A stretch of 43,698 nucleotides of DNA. Source: an uncultured Saprospiraceae bacterium (GTDB taxonomy: Bacteria > Bacteroidota > Bacteroidia > Chitinophagales > Saprospiraceae). The stretch spans positions 1 through 43,698 of the forward strand of contig CALDUB010000399.1 of the NCBI GenBank assembly GCA_937923465.1, in the 5' to 3' direction. The stretch's first letter is position 1. The number at the start of each line of letters is the position of its first letter. The translations under genes and the position numbers were made by a program. The notes under the pieces were generated by a model. The model had not been told where the DNA came from. It searched no databases and worked only from the letters and a program-made list of their open reading frames with translations. Below are positions 34,175-41,549 of the stretch, piece after piece.

Positions 34175-34531
34175 ATGAAAAAGCAATGCCCCGAATGCGG
34201 CGACACTTATAATGGACGAGCAGATAAAAAATTCTGTTCTGACTCTTGTCGCAGTGCGCATCACAATAAACTCAATAGCGATGCAACTAATTTTATTCGA
34301 AAAATCAATAATATCCTCCGAAAAAATCGCCGCATCCTTGCCGAACTTAATCCTGATGGCAAGAAGAAAATGCACAAGGACCGCTTATTGACTAAAGGTT
34401 TTGATTTCAAATATTTTAGCAGCATTTATACTACAAAAGACAATCGTGTTTATCACTTTGTCTATGACCAAGGTTATACCGAATTGGATAATGACTGGTT
34501 TTTGTTAGTGGAGAATAAGAAAGGAAGTTGA
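34175..34531 (+). CDS. Small zinc-ribbon protein
   Basis: This 118 aa protein starts with a four-Cys zinc ribbon: CPEC at residues 5-8 and FCSDSCR (Cys 22 and 26) after RADKKF. A basic helical stretch (KINNILRKNRRILAELNPDG) and a C-terminal Tyr/Phe-rich domain (FKYFSSIYTTKDNRVYHFVY) follow. It resembles short hypothetical proteins common in Bacteroidota; the zinc finger suggests nucleic-acid or protein contact. It may share a transcript with the YdeI-type gene 77 bp downstream. Function unknown. Confidence 0.8.
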   Translation: MKKQCPECGDTYNGRADKKFCSDSCRSAHHNKLNSDATNFIRKINNILRKNRRILAELNPDGKKKMHKDRLLTKGFDFKYFSSIYTTKDNRVYHFVYDQGYTELDNDWFLLVENKKGS

Positions 34532-34608
34532 GAGAAGTATGAATGATTTACGAAGTACGACTGTTCTGACTTGGACGTCATTTATGCCTATCACATACAA
34601 ATGAAAAA

Positions 34609-35121
34609 ATGCAATTTAAAACGACTCTTGAAAAATTTGAAGGTAATCTGTGGGGCTATCACATTTCAGTGCCTAATGATATCGTTGAAAAAATCCTTGT
34701 TGGAAAGAATCGCCGTATTGTATTGAGAATCAATGATAGTAAAGAAATTTATTGTGCGTTTATGCCTGACGGAAATGCAGGCTGGTTTATCAATGTTAAT
34801 AAAGAAGTTAGAAAAGAAGTAGGTTTAGTAATCGGTCAAGAAGTTAAGGCTGAAATTCGTAAAGATGAAAGTAAATATGGGCTTCCGATGCCAGAAGAAT
34901 TACTCGAATTACTACAAATTGACGATGAAGGCAACAAACTCTTCCATAATCTCACTCCTGGAAAACAACGCTCTCTACTATTCATTATCGGTAAACCTAA
35001 AAATTCAGATACACGGCTACGCAAAGCCTTGATGACAATAGATTATTTAAAAGCGGTGAATGGAAAGATAGATTTCCCAGAATTAAATAACTTTTTTAAG
35101 GATAGGAAAGATGATTACTAG
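34609..35121 (+). CDS. DUF1905/YdeI (OmpD-associated) family protein
   Basis: This 170 aa protein has an N-terminal DUF1905 domain (about 1-90: MQFKTTLEKFEGNLWGYHI, VPNDIVEKI, INDSKEIYCAFMPDGNAGWF), a small beta-barrel. The C-terminal region is of the YdeI/OmdA type (about 95-165), with the typical LPEELLELLQIDDEG-like helix, then LTPGKQRSLLFIIGKPKNSD and TRLRKALMTI. Such proteins are widespread and poorly characterised; links to stress or antimicrobial-peptide resistance have been reported for YdeI relatives. It ends at a strong terminator. Confidence 0.85.
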   Translation: MQFKTTLEKFEGNLWGYHISVPNDIVEKILVGKNRRIVLRINDSKEIYCAFMPDGNAGWFINVNKEVRKEVGLVIGQEVKAEIRKDESKYGLPMPEELLELLQIDDEGNKLFHNLTPGKQRSLLFIIGKPKNSDTRLRKALMTIDYLKAVNGKIDFPELNNFFKDRKDDY

Positions 35122-35130
35122 TCAGCTTCT

Positions 35131-35167
35131 AATATGCCATATCTCCAAGATATGGCATATTTTTTTT
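35131..35167 (+). terminator. Terminator of the zinc-ribbon/YdeI pair
   Basis: AATATGCCATATC (35131-35143) and GATATGGCATATT (35149-35161) form a perfect 13-bp stem with a 5-nt loop, followed by T. Confidence 0.93.
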
Positions 35168-35425
35168 GCATAAAAAAAATCAGTAAATCAAATAGCAAGT
35201 CAGCTAAAAAAACAACTCCCGGCGCGATATACATCGCCCGGGAGAAGGTATCAAAAAACAGCAGGACGTGTTTATTTCTTTGCCGAAGCCTAGAGTTAAA
35301 CACTAAGAGAAACTAACACATAAATCTTTGGTTTTGGAGTTTCAACTGTTTTTAATGTTTCTCGAATTATATATTCGAGTTATTTGCTCAGGCTAGAAAC
35401 CTGAGTTACGGATTCCGAACTGTAA
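35168..35425. other. Non-coding interval with several hairpins
   Basis: Four potential stems occur close together. A GC-rich one spans 35212-35244 (CTCCCGG with CCGGGAG, extended by GCGAT/ATCGC and one bulge). CTCGAAT/ATTCGAG is at 35361-35379. CTCAGG/CCTGAG is at 35387-35405. The palindrome CTGTAATTACAG at 35420-35431 overlaps the stop codon of the S24 gene. The short frames in this interval look like chance. It may hold a small RNA or the 3' structures of the minus-strand repressor transcript. Confidence 0.45.
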
Positions 35426-36154
35426 TTACAGCTTCATCACACGACGAATTACTTTGTATAGACGTGTATGTATGTTTACTTCTTCGATAAATGGGTCATG
35501 CTCTAAGTGATTTGCAGAAATCATTTTCAAGTGTGTCACACGTCCTCCATGATAGATTTTTTGGACATACTTCACCCAAAGTGAACCATTATTTTTCACT
35601 GCATATATTTCGTTGTCACGGATATCATTGACAGACTCAATCTGGCGACAAATCACCATATCTTGGTCTTGAATGACTGGCTCCATACTATTTCCTTTAA
35701 TCGGAAAAGCAACCATTCCGTCTCCTGCTAAACCAGGCAAATTGAAAAAGGAATTACTTTCTGTTAAGCTTCCTACATCAACCGTCGCACCTGCAAAGGC
35801 TTCGGTGGACGTAAACATAATATTTCCAAACATTCCTTCATTGTCACCATTCATGGTGAAACCTGTAGGCGCTTCAATACCAAATGGAGTCCCTACCCCA
35901 TCCAACATAAAACTTTCATTGATACCATATTCACGGCACAAAGTTCTTGCTTGAGAATAAGAAATAACACGCTTATCGCCATTGTTTAAAAATGCTCGAA
36001 TAATGTGTCCGTATTGACGATTTCCTAATATTTTCTCTGCGAAGTCTCCCATTCCTTTTCCTCCTCTGTCATTCTTTACGATTTCTCCTCTCTCTTCTAA
36101 TATTGTAAATACTTTTGAAAAACGTTCGTTTAAATCCAGTCTGTCTGAAGTAAT
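35426..36154 (-). CDS. S24-peptidase transcriptional repressor
   Basis: From the ATG at 36154 (MITSDRLDLNERFSKVF) the protein is 242 aa; the frame is open to 36214, but those 20 codons overlap a palindrome that looks like its operator. The N-terminal part (about 1-90) resembles an XRE-type helix-turn-helix (ISYSQARTLCREYGINESFMLDG). The C-terminal part is a LexA/CI-type S24 domain: Ser in FPIKGNSMEP, then VICRQIESVNDIRDNEIYAV, with a Lys candidate in NGSLWVKYVQKI. The Ala-Gly cleavage site typical of LexA is not obvious; FAGATVDVG is a candidate. It could be a stress or phage-type repressor with an autoregulated promoter. No target genes are identifiable. Confidence 0.87.
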   Translation of the reverse strand: MTSDRLDLNERFSKVFTILEERGEIVKNDRGGKGMGDFAEKILGNRQYGHIIRAFLNNGDKRVISYSQARTLCREYGINESFMLDGVGTPFGIEAPTGFTMNGDNEGMFGNIMFTSTEAFAGATVDVGSLTESNSFFNLPGLAGDGMVAFPIKGNSMEPVIQDQDMVICRQIESVNDIRDNEIYAVKNNGSLWVKYVQKIYHGGRVTHLKMISANHLEHDPFIEEVNIHTRLYKVIRRVMKL

Positions 36155-36181
36155 CATGTCCGGCTGTTTTATAAAGTTTGC

Positions 36182-36216
36182 GATTGTTTTGTCTTTTGAT
36201 ACAAAATGAAACAATC
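36182..36216 (-). promoter_or_regulatory. Palindrome, likely operator of the S24 repressor
   Basis: GATTGTTT (36182-36189) and AAACAATC (36209-36216) are perfect 8-bp arms; 12 of 17 base pairs across the whole 35 bp are symmetric. It lies 28 nt before the chosen ATG at 36154. Confidence 0.6.
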
Positions 36217-36268
36217 TAAATCAATTTGGTCGCAAGGTAAAACAAATAATTTTATCAAACAATAAATT

Positions 36269-36349
36269 TTAAGTTTTTCTTGTTTTTTTCTTCCTCTTAA
36301 AACAATTAATGGTGACAGAAACCTTTATTTCATTTAAACTATCCAACAT
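36269..36349 (-). CDS. Possible 26-codon leader ORF
   Basis: A minus-strand ATG at 36349 opens 26 codons (MLDSLNEIKVSVTI, then a basic tail ending KKKTRKT). It is preceded directly by 7-bp words (on the plus strand TTGTTAA at 36350, TTGTTAT at 36357, TAGTTAT at 36364), the same type of array that precedes start codons elsewhere in the window. The protein itself is not recognisable. It may be a chance frame upstream of the S24 gene. Confidence 0.2.
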   Translation of the reverse strand: MLDSLNEIKVSVTINCFKRKKKTRKT

Positions 36350-36390
36350 TTGTTAATTGTTATTAGTTATTAAGTTCTTAATTATTGTAT

Positions 36391-36398
36391 TATTTTTG
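36391..36398 (+). promoter_or_regulatory. -7 promoter box of the hydrolase gene
   Basis: TATTTTTG fits TAnnTTTG. Transcription would start near 36405, about 40 nt before the ATG at 36444, which argues against the longer frame from 36357. Confidence 0.55.
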
Positions 36399-36443
36399 CG
36401 CAGATTTTATAATATTCACCCAGACACTCATAGAATAGAAAGT

Positions 36444-37415
36444 ATGCCTTTAATCAAAAAATCTTCTTATCCAGGAGCACCCTTTTATCAGTACAACGGA
36501 CATTTACAAACCATTATTCCTGCTTTGCTACGTGGCTCGCAGGTTAATTATGAGCGAGAGCGGTTTACGACTAAAGATGATGATTTCGTTGATTTGGATT
36601 GGATAAAAGGGGGTAATAAAAATTTGGTCATCTTGACTCATGGCTTAGAAGGAAATAGCGGTCGCACTTACATGCGAAATGGCGCAAAATGGTTTAGCGA
36701 ACGAAATTGGGATGTGCTAGCTTGGAATTGTCGCTCCTGTAGCGGAGAAATTAATCGAGCGAAACGGCTATATAGTCACGGAGAAATTGAAGATATAGGC
36801 GAGGTGGTCGAACATGCTTTAAATACACAGGAATATGAAAGCATCGCGATGGTTGGCTATAGCATGGGAGGTAATGTGACTATGAAATATTTGGGTGCGA
36901 ATGGAAAAAATGTTCCAAGTGCAGTCAAAGTTGGCGTTGCTTTTTCATCTCCTGCGGACCTTTATTCGAGTACTATTCGTCTTGAAAAATGGGATAATTA
37001 TCTTTACAATAAACGATTCTTGCGTAGTTTGAAAGAGAAAATGCGCCAGAAATCAGAAAAATTTCCAGACTTAGTAGATATCAATGATTTTAAAAAGGTC
37101 AATAATTGGGATGACTTTATGCGTTTTTTCTACGCTCCTTTGCACGATTGTGCCTCTGTGGAAGAGTTCTATCAATATGCTTCTGCGCGTAATTTCGTCG
37201 GCGGAACAGACAGACCTATTTTATTAGTTAATGCCCTCAATGATACTTTACTGACACCTGAATGCTCGCCTGTTGACATTGCAGAAAATCATCCTTTATT
37301 TCATTTAGAAAATCCAAAAGAAGGTGGTCACTGTGGTTTTCCATTAGCAGGAGAAGTACATTCTTGGGCAGAAGTGCGCGCCTTAGAGTTTATAAATGAG
37401 CAGTTAGTCGGATAG
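36444..37415 (+). CDS. Alpha/beta hydrolase, YheT family
   Basis: From the ATG at 36444 (MPLIKKSSYPGAPFYQYNGH) the protein is 323 aa, a normal YheT length. LTHGLEGNSGRTYM holds the oxyanion region, GYSMGGN the nucleophile Ser, NALNDTLLTPE the acid, and GGHCGFP the catalytic His. NCRSCSGE is a family signature. YheT proteins are predicted carboxylesterases with an ill-defined substrate. The 3' end overlaps the convergent coaE gene by 12 bp. Confidence 0.9.
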   Translation: MPLIKKSSYPGAPFYQYNGHLQTIIPALLRGSQVNYERERFTTKDDDFVDLDWIKGGNKNLVILTHGLEGNSGRTYMRNGAKWFSERNWDVLAWNCRSCSGEINRAKRLYSHGEIEDIGEVVEHALNTQEYESIAMVGYSMGGNVTMKYLGANGKNVPSAVKVGVAFSSPADLYSSTIRLEKWDNYLYNKRFLRSLKEKMRQKSEKFPDLVDINDFKKVNNWDDFMRFFYAPLHDCASVEEFYQYASARNFVGGTDRPILLVNALNDTLLTPECSPVDIAENHPLFHLENPKEGGHCGFPLAGEVHSWAEVRALEFINEQLVG

Positions 37416-37988
37416 CAATTTATGCACCTCCAAGACTTGTCGAATTAAACTTTTTTCACCGTCATTATAAATGACATAATCACACAATTTCACCTTTTCA
37501 TCATCTGACATCTGTGCTTTAATTCGAGCTTCAACGGCTTTGCGTGGAGTATTATCTCGTGCCATGACGCGTTCGATTCTGGTTTCCTCTGGCGTATAAA
37601 CCATTATCATTTTGTCGAACTTCTTATAGCTCCCATTCTCAATTAGTAATGCGGCTTCTTTTAATGTGTAAGGCACATTTTCTTGCGCATTGTGCCAGTT
37701 TTCACCGTCTTGGTGAACTGCGGGATGCACGACGGCTTCTAGTTCTTTTAATTTATTTTTGTCTGCAAATACAATTGAAGAGAGATGTTTGCGATTAAGA
37801 GAACCGTCTGCTAGATAAGCTTCTTCGCCAAAAATATAACTGATTTGCTCGCGTAGTTCATCGTCCTCAGTCATCAACATTTTAGCACGGTCATCAGCCG
37901 AATAAACGGGAATACCGAGCGTTGCAAAAATGCGACAAACGGTTGTTTTTCCGCTTCCTATTCCTCCTGTGATTCCTACTTTTTTCAT
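37404..37988 (-). CDS. coaE: Dephospho-CoA kinase
   Basis: This enzyme catalyses the last step of coenzyme A synthesis, phosphorylating dephospho-CoA at the 3' hydroxyl with ATP. The protein is 194 aa, the usual CoaE size. The P-loop GITGGIGSGKTTV is at residues 5-17, followed by FATLGIPVYSADDRAKML with the Asp of the substrate site, HPAVHQD in the middle, and RVMARDNTPRKAVEARIKAQ in the lid region. It follows yidD by 23 bp on the same strand, so they may share a transcript. Confidence 0.96.
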   Translation of the reverse strand: MKKVGITGGIGSGKTTVCRIFATLGIPVYSADDRAKMLMTEDDELREQISYIFGEEAYLADGSLNRKHLSSIVFADKNKLKELEAVVHPAVHQDGENWHNAQENVPYTLKEAALLIENGSYKKFDKMIMVYTPEETRIERVMARDNTPRKAVEARIKAQMSDDEKVKLCDYVIYNDGEKSLIRQVLEVHKLLSD

Positions 37989-38011
37989 GTTATATTTTGA
38001 ATGATTTCTAC

Positions 38012-38251
38012 TTATTCTTTATCTTTCTTTTTAGGCACGGGGTCATGTCCATGCTTCCCCCAAGGGTGGCAACTTGCGATACGTTTTATTCCCAACCAAA
38101 GACCTTTCAACACTCCCCATTCTTGAATTGCGCCCACCATGTAATGCGAACAAGTTGGCTGATAACGACAATTAGGTCCAATAACTGGAGAGATAACTTT
38201 CTGGTAAAAACGAATGGGTAAGATGAATATTTGTTGGAAAATACGGCTCAT
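38012..38251 (-). CDS. yidD: YidD membrane protein insertion efficiency factor
   Basis: This 79 aa protein has the YidD signature: [20 protein letters not shown], then [13 protein letters not shown], and [17 protein letters not shown] near the end. The three conserved Cys are present. YidD is a small membrane-associated protein that helps YidC insert inner-membrane proteins. In many bacteria it lies with rnpA and yidC; here it is beside coaE, which is not the usual context. Confidence 0.95.
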   Translation of the reverse strand: MSRIFQQIFILPIRFYQKVISPVIGPNCRYQPTCSHYMVGAIQEWGVLKGLWLGIKRIASCHPWGKHGHDPVPKKKDKE

Positions 38252-38337
38252 TTGTTTTGTTTTTTAGCGCACCTTAAAATTTACTTAAGGTATAGAAATA
38301 ACAACATTCTGTACTCAAACAGAGTTTAAATGTAGTT

Positions 38338-38847
38338 TTAAAAACTAACAGATTGCTTCTCCTTTCCGCGTTGTAAAAGGAAATATCCCCGCGCTCCTCC
38401 GCCCTTTATTTGCACGATATTCTTTTGGTCATCATGTACATCCATTAGTACCGTATTTTTTACACTGATATCAGATAAGTCCTTCACATTGGGCACTTCC
38501 AAATAAGTCCAGACAGCTGCCAAATCATTAGATATTTCCTTACCAACCCATTGATAATCAGCAATGTCACCATTATTCAGCTGTACTTGAAAATTTTCTT
38601 TCAAGTACTCAAAATAAACAGTCTCTGCATTTTCCAATTCTTTTTCGGTACACAAAAATTGCTTTTCAGCCCCTTGTTCCTGCATTGATAATTCTAAATC
38701 ATCTAGAAAAATATGTAGAGTGATTTGCAATGCATTTTCAGAAGTATTGTAATCAATCTCACACTTACTAACGTGAAATTCGTGCGTACCTACGTTTTCA
38801 GTAAATGGCAAAAACAAAAAAGTAAAAAATAAGAATATCAATTTCAT
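38338..38847 (-). CDS. DUF6702 family exported protein
   Basis: This 169 aa protein has a signal peptide (MKLIFLFFTFLFLPFTENVG) and the DUF6702 pattern: HEFHVSKCEIDYN, then ALQITLHIFLDDLE, and a C-terminal MDVHDDQKNIVQIK strand. The family is confined mainly to Bacteroidota and has no assigned function; members are small periplasmic proteins with a single beta-sandwich-like domain. The likely -7 box TACCTTTG lies at 38870-38877. It may head an operon with yidD and coaE. Confidence 0.85.
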   Translation of the reverse strand: MKLIFLFFTFLFLPFTENVGTHEFHVSKCEIDYNTSENALQITLHIFLDDLELSMQEQGAEKQFLCTEKELENAETVYFEYLKENFQVQLNNGDIADYQWVGKEISNDLAAVWTYLEVPNVKDLSDISVKNTVLMDVHDDQKNIVQIKGGGARGYFLLQRGKEKQSVSF

Positions 38848-39205
38848 AAAAGAATCGTTTAATTAAATGCAAAGGTACGGCGCAAAATCCAAGTAAAAAG
38901 CAAAAGAAGAGTTAAGGAGGTGTCAAAATCGTTTTATGAAGTAAGGAAAGTCTGTATCTTGCCGCGAAATAAGATGTTAGATGAATTGAGATTACGACTC
39001 GTATGACAAAAAATTTAACGCAGAGGCGCAAAGACGCAAAGTTTTCGAGCGCAGTTTACTAAAAACTTTTGTTCGAAAGCGTGCAGAAGAAAATCTTACG
39101 ATTTTTCAGTGACTCAGAATACAAATTCAACCGTCAATTCAATTTTAGATTATCTAAAACAAAAGAACGTAATAATCAGTAACAAATAACTAATAACCAA
39201 CTCAA
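38848..39205. other. Divergent intergenic region with repeats
   Basis: On the minus strand TACCTTTG at 38870-38877 is a -7 box for the DUF6702 gene. On the plus strand there is an 8-bp-period run of CGCAGAGG, CGCAAAGA and CGCAAAG at 39019-39041, a word type I recall as common between genes in this phylum. TTTTAGAT and ATCTAAAA form a palindrome at 39144-39160. A heptad array follows: ATAATCA at 39172, GTAACAA at 39179, ATAACTA at 39186, ATAACCA at 39193. No gene is seen. Confidence 0.6.
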
Positions 39206-40891
39206 TTGAAAAAAATAGATAAACTACTCGTTACGAGTTTTTTTGGACCTTATCTCGTGACTTTCTTCATTGCCTTATTCGTTTTGGTGATGCAGATGCT
39301 CTGGTTGTATATTGACGATATTGCAGGAAAAGGAGTTGGTTTCTTTCTGTTAATGGAATTGATAGGTTACATGTCTGTTTCTTTTTTTCCAATGGCGTTG
39401 GCAATTGCTTCGTTGATTTCTTCGGTTATGGTTTTAGGAAATTTAGCAGAACATTATGAACTCTCAAGTATAAAATCTGCGGGCGTCCCCTTATTTCGAA
39501 CCATACTTCCTTTAGCATTTGTCGTATTTGGAATAGCTGTTTTTTCTTTCTTTTGTTCCAACAATATTATTCCTGTTTCCAATCTCAAATTCAAATCAAG
39601 GCTTTATGATATTCGGCGCCAAAAACCCACATTAAATCTCGAACCAGGTGCCTTTAATGATGATTTCAAAGGCTTTTCGATACGTATCGGCGAAAAAAAA
39701 GCAGATAATAGAACAATAGGCGATGTACTCATTTACGACCAATCAGAAGCCTCAAAAGGCGGTAAAATGACCGTTATCTCTGCGGCAGAAGGTGAAATGT
39801 ACGTGACGGATGATGAAAAATTCTTCATTATGGAATTATCCGACGGTATGCAATCTTATGAGCCTGCTCCTTCTGGAAAAACCTCTAGTACTAAAAACGC
39901 CCCTTTTTCCCGTACTTACTTTAAAAAATGGACGAAAGTATTTGATTTAGCAGAATTTGAAATGAGTCGTACCGACGTTGGACTCTTTAAATCTCATCAC
40001 TCTATGATGAGCGTCCAACAATTATCAACGGCTATCGACAGTATTGACGATGATACAGAAGAACGTTATCGACGTTTGCACGAGCAAACTGTCCGCTTTT
40101 TTTATCCCATGAAAAAAGTTTGGCAAGCAAACTTAGAAAAAGAGCGAGAGAAGAAAAAAGCAGAAGGCAAAGATGAGAATGATAATGTTGAGGGTGGAAT
40201 TGACTATAAAAAATATATGGATAAATCGCCTAAAAAGGTGGACAGCAAAAAAATAGCTCAGAAATCGGTAGGAAAACCCAAAGAGAAAGAAAAAATATCA
40301 AAAAAGAAAAAGAGTGCGACCCCAAAAACAGGACGAACAGTTTTGGAGCAAACAATAGAGAAGCCTTTGGCAGAATACGACTCCTTTGCAGAGCTATTCG
40401 AGCAAAGAAAACGGTCTGAGCTCTACGATAAGGCCAAATCTTTTTCCCGTACAGTTCAGGGACAAGCAGAAAGTGCTAATCGGTCTATGGAGCGGATTAG
40501 AATAAATCGTGTAAAGCATGTTTTTGAGCTAAATTCAAAATTCAGTACTGCGGCAGCCTGTCTGATTTTTCTATTTATTGGCGCGCCAATGGGAGCAATT
40601 ATTAGAAAAGGAGGTTTTGGATATCCCCTTCTTATCTCGATTATTTTCTTTATGATTTTTATGGTTATTACTATTTTCAGTAAAAACCTAGCAGAACGTG
40701 CCGTGATTGACGCCACCTTGGCTGCTTGGATGAATTGTCTCATTCTCGCCCCTTTTGGAGTTGTGTTAACATGGGCTGCGATGACGGATAGTAAGATTTT
40801 AAATTTTGATAAAGTTGTCTTCTTTTTTCAAAGAATTGTGGCATTTTTTAAGAAAGAAAAGGATGATGAGGAATTAATAGGCAAGATTTAA
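39206..40891 (+). CDS. LptF/LptG-type permease with a long charged insert
   Basis: This 561 aa protein is in the YjgP/YjgQ family, whose members extract lipopolysaccharide from the inner membrane and pass it to the Lpt bridge. TTG at 39206 (MKKIDKLLVTSFFGPYL) is the start; no ATG lies nearby in frame and the N-terminus matches the family. Helices are at about 15-35, 55-75 and 100-120, then a periplasmic beta-jellyroll, and three more helices after about residue 445. Between them lies an unusually long segment, about residues 300-385, full of Lys/Glu (EREKKKAEGKDE, KEKEKISKKKKS). The usual length is near 360-480. Terminator at 40930. Confidence 0.9.
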   Translation: MKKIDKLLVTSFFGPYLVTFFIALFVLVMQMLWLYIDDIAGKGVGFFLLMELIGYMSVSFFPMALAIASLISSVMVLGNLAEHYELSSIKSAGVPLFRTILPLAFVVFGIAVFSFFCSNNIIPVSNLKFKSRLYDIRRQKPTLNLEPGAFNDDFKGFSIRIGEKKADNRTIGDVLIYDQSEASKGGKMTVISAAEGEMYVTDDEKFFIMELSDGMQSYEPAPSGKTSSTKNAPFSRTYFKKWTKVFDLAEFEMSRTDVGLFKSHHSMMSVQQLSTAIDSIDDDTEERYRRLHEQTVRFFYPMKKVWQANLEKEREKKKAEGKDENDNVEGGIDYKKYMDKSPKKVDSKKIAQKSVGKPKEKEKISKKKKSATPKTGRTVLEQTIEKPLAEYDSFAELFEQRKRSELYDKAKSFSRTVQGQAESANRSMERIRINRVKHVFELNSKFSTAAACLIFLFIGAPMGAIIRKGGFGYPLLISIIFFMIFMVITIFSKNLAERAVIDATLAAWMNCLILAPFGVVLTWAAMTDSKILNFDKVVFFFQRIVAFFKKEKDDEELIGKI

Positions 40892-40929
40892 TAAAATGAA
40901 AATAAGCATTTACATAAAGTAAGCGCATG

Positions 40930-40968
40930 AAAAAAGCGGCACATTTGTTATAAATGTGCCGCTTTTTT
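40930..40968. terminator. Bidirectional terminator between lptG-like gene and cupin gene
   Basis: AAAAAAGCGGCACATTT (40930-40946) and AAATGTGCCGCTTTTTT (40952-40968) form a perfect 17-bp stem with A- and T-runs on both sides, serving both converging genes. Confidence 0.96.
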
Positions 40969-40973
40969 AGTTT

Positions 40974-41465
40974 TTATTTGCGTCCAAAATCGTCTTGCAA
41001 CCGAACAATATCATCTTCATTAGAAGGATTGTTAGGTTCTGTGTGTTGCCAAATTTCGGCGACTTTCCCCCAATCCGCTAATCCAACTAAACGGTGCCTT
41101 TCTCCCATTTTCAAAGTGATAAAATCACCCTCTTCAATCGTCTGCAATTCCGTCTGCTCATCCGTCTCACTGCGCACAACTCCTACCTTATTTTCGACAG
41201 CACGCCACACTTCCGAACGACGGTGATGATACTGCCAAGAGAGGCGTTTTTCTGGTGCAACTAAGAGAATTTTTGGGCTTACTTTACGTCCTTCTATTAA
41301 ATCAGCTGTCGCCAATCCAGGAAAGTACTTTGCGACAAATTGAGGTGCTTGACTCTCTTCTATTACAAAAAAACCACCCCATGGACGGTCAAAATCCTTA
41401 CGTTCTATGCGAAAACCTTGGTCGGTTAATTCTTTTTCTGTTTTTTGAAATATATCTTTGTTCAT
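40974..41465 (-). CDS. Cupin, mannose-6-phosphate isomerase-like
   Basis: This 163 aa single-domain cupin is related to the C-terminal domain of type II phosphomannose isomerases. RPWGGFFVIEE matches the RPWG signature of that family. RLSWQYHHRRSEVWRAV holds the metal-binding His pair and Glu, and KMGERHRLVGLADWGKVAEIW supplies the third His and the Glu. Stand-alone members lack the nucleotidyltransferase half. It may isomerise a sugar phosphate or merely bind one. It is separated from the molybdenum-cofactor genes by about 85 bp on the same strand. Confidence 0.85.
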   Translation of the reverse strand: MNKDIFQKTEKELTDQGFRIERKDFDRPWGGFFVIEESQAPQFVAKYFPGLATADLIEGRKVSPKILLVAPEKRLSWQYHHRRSEVWRAVENKVGVVRSETDEQTELQTIEEGDFITLKMGERHRLVGLADWGKVAEIWQHTEPNNPSNEDDIVRLQDDFGRK

Positions 41466-41549
41466 TTTAAATTTATTTGTAAATAAGAGGTCTACAATTA
41501 TGACTCTATGAGTTTAACAAAGTAACGATAAAAAATTAAATTACCGAAA

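Noticed and set aside
35361-35431. Possible tRNA in the hairpin-rich gap
   Set aside because: The stems do not fit acceptor, D, anticodon and T-arm order, and there is no GTTCRANNC T-loop followed by a matching acceptor stem on either strand.
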